NCBI GenBank assembly: GCA_963734435.1
Contig: CAVTHA010000013.1
Span: 62,001 to 126,000 of the forward strand
DNA: 64,000 nt
Reading direction: 5' to 3'
Origin: Bog-756 sp963734435
GTDB taxonomy: Bacteria > Actinomycetota > Acidimicrobiia > Acidimicrobiales > RAAP-2
The notes beneath the pieces were generated by a model, which saw only the letters and a list, made by a program, of their open reading frames with translations, ran no database searches and was not told the DNA's origin. Of this stretch, positions 60,271 to 64,000 are shown piece after piece. Within the stretch, counting starts at the first letter, position 1. Every line of letters begins with the position of its first letter. Both the position numbers and the translations under genes were made by a program.

Positions 60271-60609
60271 TCAGAGCGCGTCTGAACCCCGCTCTCCGGT
60301 GCGAACCCGGATCACCTCCTCGATGGGAAGCACCCAGACCTTGCCGTCACCGATCTTCCCGGTTCCCGCATTGTCGACGATGGTCGAGGTCACCTCGTCG
60401 ACCTGGGAATCGTCCACCAGGACTTCGAGCCGTATCTTCGGTACGAACTCGACCTCGTACTCGGCTCCCCGGTAGACCTCGGTATGGCCTCGTTGGCGTC
60501 CGAAGCCCTGGGCCTCGGTCAGGGTCAGACCATGGACCCCCAGGCTCTTCAAGCCCTCCTTCACCTCGTCGAGCTTGAACGGCTTCAGCACCGCCACGAT
60601 CAGCTTCAT
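60271..60609 (-). CDS. glnB: PII nitrogen regulatory protein
   Basis: A 112-residue PII protein. The T-loop carries Tyr51 in RGAEYEVEFVPK, the site of uridylylation or, in actinobacteria, adenylylation; C-terminal VWVLPIEEVIRVRTGERG is conserved. It lies 40 bases downstream of amt, so it is a GlnK-type partner that gates the ammonium channel. Confidence 0.95.
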   Translation of the reverse strand: MKLIVAVLKPFKLDEVKEGLKSLGVHGLTLTEAQGFGRQRGHTEVYRGAEYEVEFVPKIRLEVLVDDSQVDEVTSTIVDNAGTGKIGDGKVWVLPIEEVIRVRTGERGSDAL

Positions 60610-60649
60610 TGTTCTCCTTTCAGGGATTCGGTCGTAGTGGTCCTGTCAG

Positions 60650-62212
60650 CTACCCGGCTCCACCAGGTGGTGAGCCGTCATCCGGTTTGGCCCCGGCCAA
60701 GGACGGAGGTGGCTCGTCACCGGCCATCGAGAAGGCCCCGACCCGCTCGGCGAATGTCTCCTCGGGGAAAGCCTCTTCACCGTGGATGGCCAGGTCGCCG
60801 ACCTCGAGGATCTCATCCTTGTACCTCGCTCCTCGGAGTACCAGGCCGATGAGCTTCATCAGGATGAACGTAACCAGCGCCGACCAGAATATGACGAAGA
60901 CGGCGGCCCGGAACTGTTCCCACAGCTGGTGGGCAGAGCCGGTGTACATAAGGCCGTTGACCGAGAACGGCACACATTTCCCGCCAGATGCCGCGTACTG
61001 GTTCGCCGTGGTGGCGACGACCTGCCCGGCCGCGTCCAGATGGCCGCAGCCGTATTCGAGCATGTTCGGGTCACCGAATATCCCGAGTAACAAGCCGCCG
61101 AACAAGCCGGCGATTCCGTGGGTGTAGACCACCCCCAGGGCGTCGTCCACCTTGGAGAACGGGCGCACCTTGGACAGGAAGTTCCACGCCACCCAGACGA
61201 CGCCGGAACAGATGGCCCCGACCGCAATGGCCCCTCGCCCGTTGACCCAGCCGGCGCATGGTGTGATCCCGACCAGGCCGCAGATCATGCCGTTGACAGC
61301 ACCAAGGAACGTCGGTTTCTTCTCTTTGGTCAGCCAGGCGTCGAGGGCGATCCAGACGATCACACCCACGGCGGTAGCCAGGTTGGTGTTGACGACGGCG
61401 GCAGCTGCGTCTGCTCCCGCGTAGTACGGGTCACCGCCGTTGAAGCCGTTCCAGCCCAGCCACAGGATGCCGGCGCCGACCGCCGCCATCACCAGGTTGT
61501 TGGGTAAGGCGTGTTGTCGATCACGGAGGAGCCGCGGTCCGAGGACCCAGGCGGCCACGAATCCCGACACACCGGCCGACATGTGGATCACGAAACCGCC
61601 CGAGAAGTCGAGCGAGCCCTCCTGGGCGAAATAGCCCCCGCCCCAGAGCAGGAACGCGTCGATGGCGTACACAAAGGTCGACCACAGTGGCACCAGCAGG
61701 CACCAGGCCAGGAACTTGATCCGACCGAGCACGCTCCCGAGGAACAGAAGCGGGGTAATGGCCGCGAACACGAACTGGAAGTAGGCGAGCGAGGACGTCG
61801 GGAAGTGGAACGGGATGACTGTGTTGGCCGCCGACACGGCCTGGCCCTGTTCACCCACGCTGTCGGTGATGCCGCCGGGTTTACCGACCAGGTTCTCGAA
61901 GAAGTGCTTGACCCATCCCACACCGGTCAGCTGTGTCTGCACGCCGTCGTGCACCCCCCCTCCGACCGAGGTTGCACCGAATCCCATCTTGTAGGACCAC
62001 AGCACCCAGCCGATGAGCACCAGCGAGAAGCCGGCGAACATCATGGCGAGCACGTTGACCGCCCACTTCTTCGGCACGATCGACGCGTAGAGGACGGCCA
62101 GGCCGGGGAGGCTCATGAGTCCGACGAACGTGGCGGCGGTGATCTGCCACGTGTTGTCGGCCGGGTTCAGCCAACTGGGATAGGGAACCTGTGTCACTGC
62201 TGCAGCTAGCAC
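60650..62212 (-). CDS. amt: Ammonium transporter
   Basis: A 520-residue Amt/Rh-family channel with about eleven helices. The twin histidines of the pore are in FSGGFVIHMSAGVSG and VVYTHGIAGLFGG; WNGFNGGDPYYAGADAAAAV is also typical. An insert in the first third (GGVHDGVQTQLTGVGW) is longer than in E. coli AmtB, as is a loop near residue 420 containing Cys. A hydrophilic tail of about 50 residues ends the protein. GTG start at 62212 after AGGAG; operon with glnB. Confidence 0.94.
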   Translation of the reverse strand: MLAAAVTQVPYPSWLNPADNTWQITAATFVGLMSLPGLAVLYASIVPKKWAVNVLAMMFAGFSLVLIGWVLWSYKMGFGATSVGGGVHDGVQTQLTGVGWVKHFFENLVGKPGGITDSVGEQGQAVSAANTVIPFHFPTSSLAYFQFVFAAITPLLFLGSVLGRIKFLAWCLLVPLWSTFVYAIDAFLLWGGGYFAQEGSLDFSGGFVIHMSAGVSGFVAAWVLGPRLLRDRQHALPNNLVMAAVGAGILWLGWNGFNGGDPYYAGADAAAAVVNTNLATAVGVIVWIALDAWLTKEKKPTFLGAVNGMICGLVGITPCAGWVNGRGAIAVGAICSGVVWVAWNFLSKVRPFSKVDDALGVVYTHGIAGLFGGLLLGIFGDPNMLEYGCGHLDAAGQVVATTANQYAASGGKCVPFSVNGLMYTGSAHQLWEQFRAAVFVIFWSALVTFILMKLIGLVLRGARYKDEILEVGDLAIHGEEAFPEETFAERVGAFSMAGDEPPPSLAGAKPDDGSPPGGAG

Positions 62213-62541
62213 GGGTTGAGTGCTCCTCTCGTGAGATGACCGCCGTCTGCACCACCGTCAACATTCGACTGAGGCACGAGGGGCGCCAAGGCCAAGACAG
62301 GGAGTTGTGTCCTGCTGCCGCAAACAATGCAGGTCGGGGATTACGGCACGGTCACGCCCGTGTTACCAACGCGTGAACTGGCCCGAAGGACCAGGTCAAA
62401 GGCGGTCGACGCGTCGGGACCGAGACGTGTACCCTCTGGCGCCGTGGCGGCGGCCGGGTGCGACAGCGCGCGGGACCGTCCATGTGCCAGGCGCACTCGT
62501 TGGTGTACCTATGCCGGCTCAAGACGCCGGCATGGTTCGAT
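62213..62541. other. Intergenic region upstream of amt
   Basis: About 330 bases. I see no gene or clear promoter; it should hold the amt-glnB promoter reading leftward, and the 3' end of the membrane-protein gene to the right. Confidence 0.5.
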
Positions 62542-63150
62542 TCAGCCGGCCCTGCGTTCCCCGCCGGGTTTTGGTTTGGTCGCCCTTCCCGGAGAGGTTG
62601 GCGGCGTATAGCGCTTGTTGGACGAGCCGCGCCCCGTCGCCGGAGCGGCGGCCCGCGCCACCTTGAGTCGTTGCTGCAGACGGTAGGAGCGGACGAGCAG
62701 CCAAGCCCCGGCAAAGATGTAGGGGAGTCCGAATCCCCAGAAATGCAGGTTGAAGATGGAGAGCCCGTAGAGGGCCATGGTGATGGCGAGATAGAGCCGC
62801 TTCCGGAGCCAGGCCGTGACGAGCATCACCAGGGCGAGGGCCACTGACACCGCGCCAAGCTCGACATACAGCGACGGGTTGACGTGCAGTTTGTTGATCG
62901 CACCATTGCTGAGCAGGGACTTCGGGTCGTTGGCCACCAGGCTGGCCGAAATGATGAACCCGAGCGCCGCCGCGATCGGAGCCGCGATGAGACCGATCAG
63001 GCGTTCCCGATCGTCAGCCCGTTTGACTGCCGCCTCGAGCTCGGGGACGGTCGTCGGGTACTCGCCCCCGGTGATGTTCGGACCTGCGTCCGCCGAGTCG
63101 GCCGGCCTGACCATGGCGTCGCGCCAACGCTCCCACAGGCTTCCGGGCAT
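62542..63150 (-). CDS. Conserved membrane protein, unknown function
   Basis: A 202-residue protein. A soluble N-terminus with YPTTVPELEAAVKRADDRER, then about four helices (LIGLIAAPIAAALGFIISAS, LYVELGAVSVALALVMLVTA, LYLAITMALYGLSIF, FWGFGLPYIFAGAWLLV) and a basic, Lys/Arg/Pro-rich cytoplasmic tail. I recognise no enzymatic motif. Confidence 0.7.
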   Translation of the reverse strand: MPGSLWERWRDAMVRPADSADAGPNITGGEYPTTVPELEAAVKRADDRERLIGLIAAPIAAALGFIISASLVANDPKSLLSNGAINKLHVNPSLYVELGAVSVALALVMLVTAWLRKRLYLAITMALYGLSIFNLHFWGFGLPYIFAGAWLLVRSYRLQQRLKVARAAAPATGRGSSNKRYTPPTSPGRATKPKPGGERRAG

Positions 63151-63239
63151 GGTGCAGGTTAGCGCGCACCATCTCCCGGGGCGAAGCTGTGGCGTCGGTC
63201 CTAGCTATCAGCTTCGGCTGGTCACGAACCAGGTTCGCG

Positions 63240-63866
63240 TCAGTGGGCGCGGCGCCGTCGACGAACGAGCAACGCGGCAGAGAGGGCCAGCGCCAGGGCG
63301 AGCAGGAGGAGCACGGTCGGGAGGATGAAGACTCGCCACGAGGCCTGCTCGCTCGCCACGGTGGCGACTGTGGCGAGGAGTGCAGGGTCACCGGGAACGG
63401 TCACCGCCCGGAACTTCGCGCCGGTCAGCGGAGTGGTGTTGCCGGCGAAGCCTTCGTTGTAGTGGTGTCCGTCGAGGGTGAACGTCGCCCGGCAGTCGTA
63501 GCCGACGAGGTTGCTCCCACTGCCCCCCATCAGCCCGATGCACCCGGACACCGTGGCGTCGACGACGACGCCATGCTGGTGGAACTGGTCGATCTGGGCA
63601 TTCCTCTCGGCCCCGGTGACGAACAGCACGACGCTGGTGACGACCAGAGCCAATAGACCGGCGCCGATGAGCACCCAGGCCACCCATCGAACGTCGACAT
63701 CGACGCCGGCTCCCCGAAGGGTCGTGACCGGACGGTCCGTCGGCTCGCCCGCGGCTGTCAGGTCACCGCCATCGGGAACGGCCCCGGCGGGAACGATCCC
63801 GGCGGGAACGGCCCCAGGAGTAACGGGTCCGTTCGGAACGGTCGGGTTCGTCGTGGTCATCGGCAT
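63240..63866 (-). CDS. DUF3592-like membrane protein
   Basis: A 208-residue protein. A Pro/Gly/Val-rich N-terminus (repeating GAVPAG-like units), a first helix (VAWVLIGAGLLALVVTSVVLF), an extracytoplasmic beta-rich domain with two cysteines (VSGCIGLM and GYDCRATFTLDGHHY) and a second helix (VFILPTVLLLLALALALSAALL) before a basic tail. This two-helix layout matches DUF3592-like proteins. Function unknown. ATG at 63866 chosen among three close starts. Confidence 0.6.
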   Translation of the reverse strand: MPMTTTNPTVPNGPVTPGAVPAGIVPAGAVPDGGDLTAAGEPTDRPVTTLRGAGVDVDVRWVAWVLIGAGLLALVVTSVVLFVTGAERNAQIDQFHQHGVVVDATVSGCIGLMGGSGSNLVGYDCRATFTLDGHHYNEGFAGNTTPLTGAKFRAVTVPGDPALLATVATVASEQASWRVFILPTVLLLLALALALSAALLVRRRRRAH

Positions 63867-64000
63867 CCATCGCCCAAGTGCTGATTCGCCCACGACCCGG
63901 GTCGGCCACCGGCGATCACGAGATGGTAGCCGTCGTCGCTCGGCAAAAGAATCGATGTCGCGGCCCCGGCGCGGCGGCCCTCGTGTGCCCAGCTCGCCGT

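Noticed and set aside
63900..64000. Possible gene start at the right edge
   Set aside because: Too short and without a recognisable start or motif.

Overview
The window is about 64 kb of GC-rich (roughly 70%) actinobacterial chromosome. Support for Actinomycetota: a dnaK-grpE-dnaJ-hspR-clpB operon with a HAIR operator, a SenX3/RegX3-type two-component pair, polyphosphate glucokinase, an F420-type luciferase-like oxidoreductase, ClpS next to a DUF2017 gene, SCO6880-type secretion genes and many GTG starts in GTGA/ATGA overlaps. The gene set would fit a member of Acidimicrobiia, but that placement is inference. There is no rRNA, CRISPR array or recognisable integrase.

Layout. 1-8.5 kb: catabolic and lipid genes (OB-fold partner and SCP-x-like thiolase, quinone oxidoreductase, amidase, F420 oxidoreductase, P450) around a CHAD/polyphosphate glucokinase pair. 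8.5-15.0 kb: a five-gene, tightly overlapped type IV secretion-like operon on the minus strand. 15.1-17.2 kb: divergent sensor kinase and response regulator. 17.3-23.9 kb: serS, an ABC exporter, a TlpA-like thioredoxin, ctaB, ctaA, clpS and a DUF2017 gene. 24.0-24.3 kb: tRNA-Glu, tRNA-Asp and tRNA-Phe. 24.3-30.1 kb: a more accessory stretch, lower in GC at its left end (methyltransferase, repeat lipoprotein, DinB-like protein, PadR/ABC cluster). 30.4-33.5 kb: SDR, a broken acyl-CoA dehydrogenase, RNA ligase-like phosphodiesterase, PadR regulator and ferredoxin. 33.6-46.1 kb: a large purine cluster (pyrE, purM, purF, purL, purQ, purS, purC, purB, purD, purA) interrupted by one small unknown gene. 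46.2-55.4 kb: a UbiB-like kinase and the heat-shock operon. 55.6-59.3 kb: a permuted ATP-grasp / alpha-E / transglutaminase system. 59.4-64 kb: phosphoglycerate mutase, glnB-amt and two membrane proteins.

At least sixteen clearly conserved genes are broken by single-base indels although both halves keep family motifs and the start/stop overlaps with neighbours are intact. The worst stretch is 20.9-23.8 kb. These look like sequence errors rather than gene decay, so each is annotated as one gene with its shift points. Two apparent in-frame fusions (ABC ATPase-permease; alpha-E-transglutaminase) must be judged in that light. The most system-like parts are the compact type IV secretion-like operon without a relaxase and the ATP-grasp/alpha-E/transglutaminase cassette.
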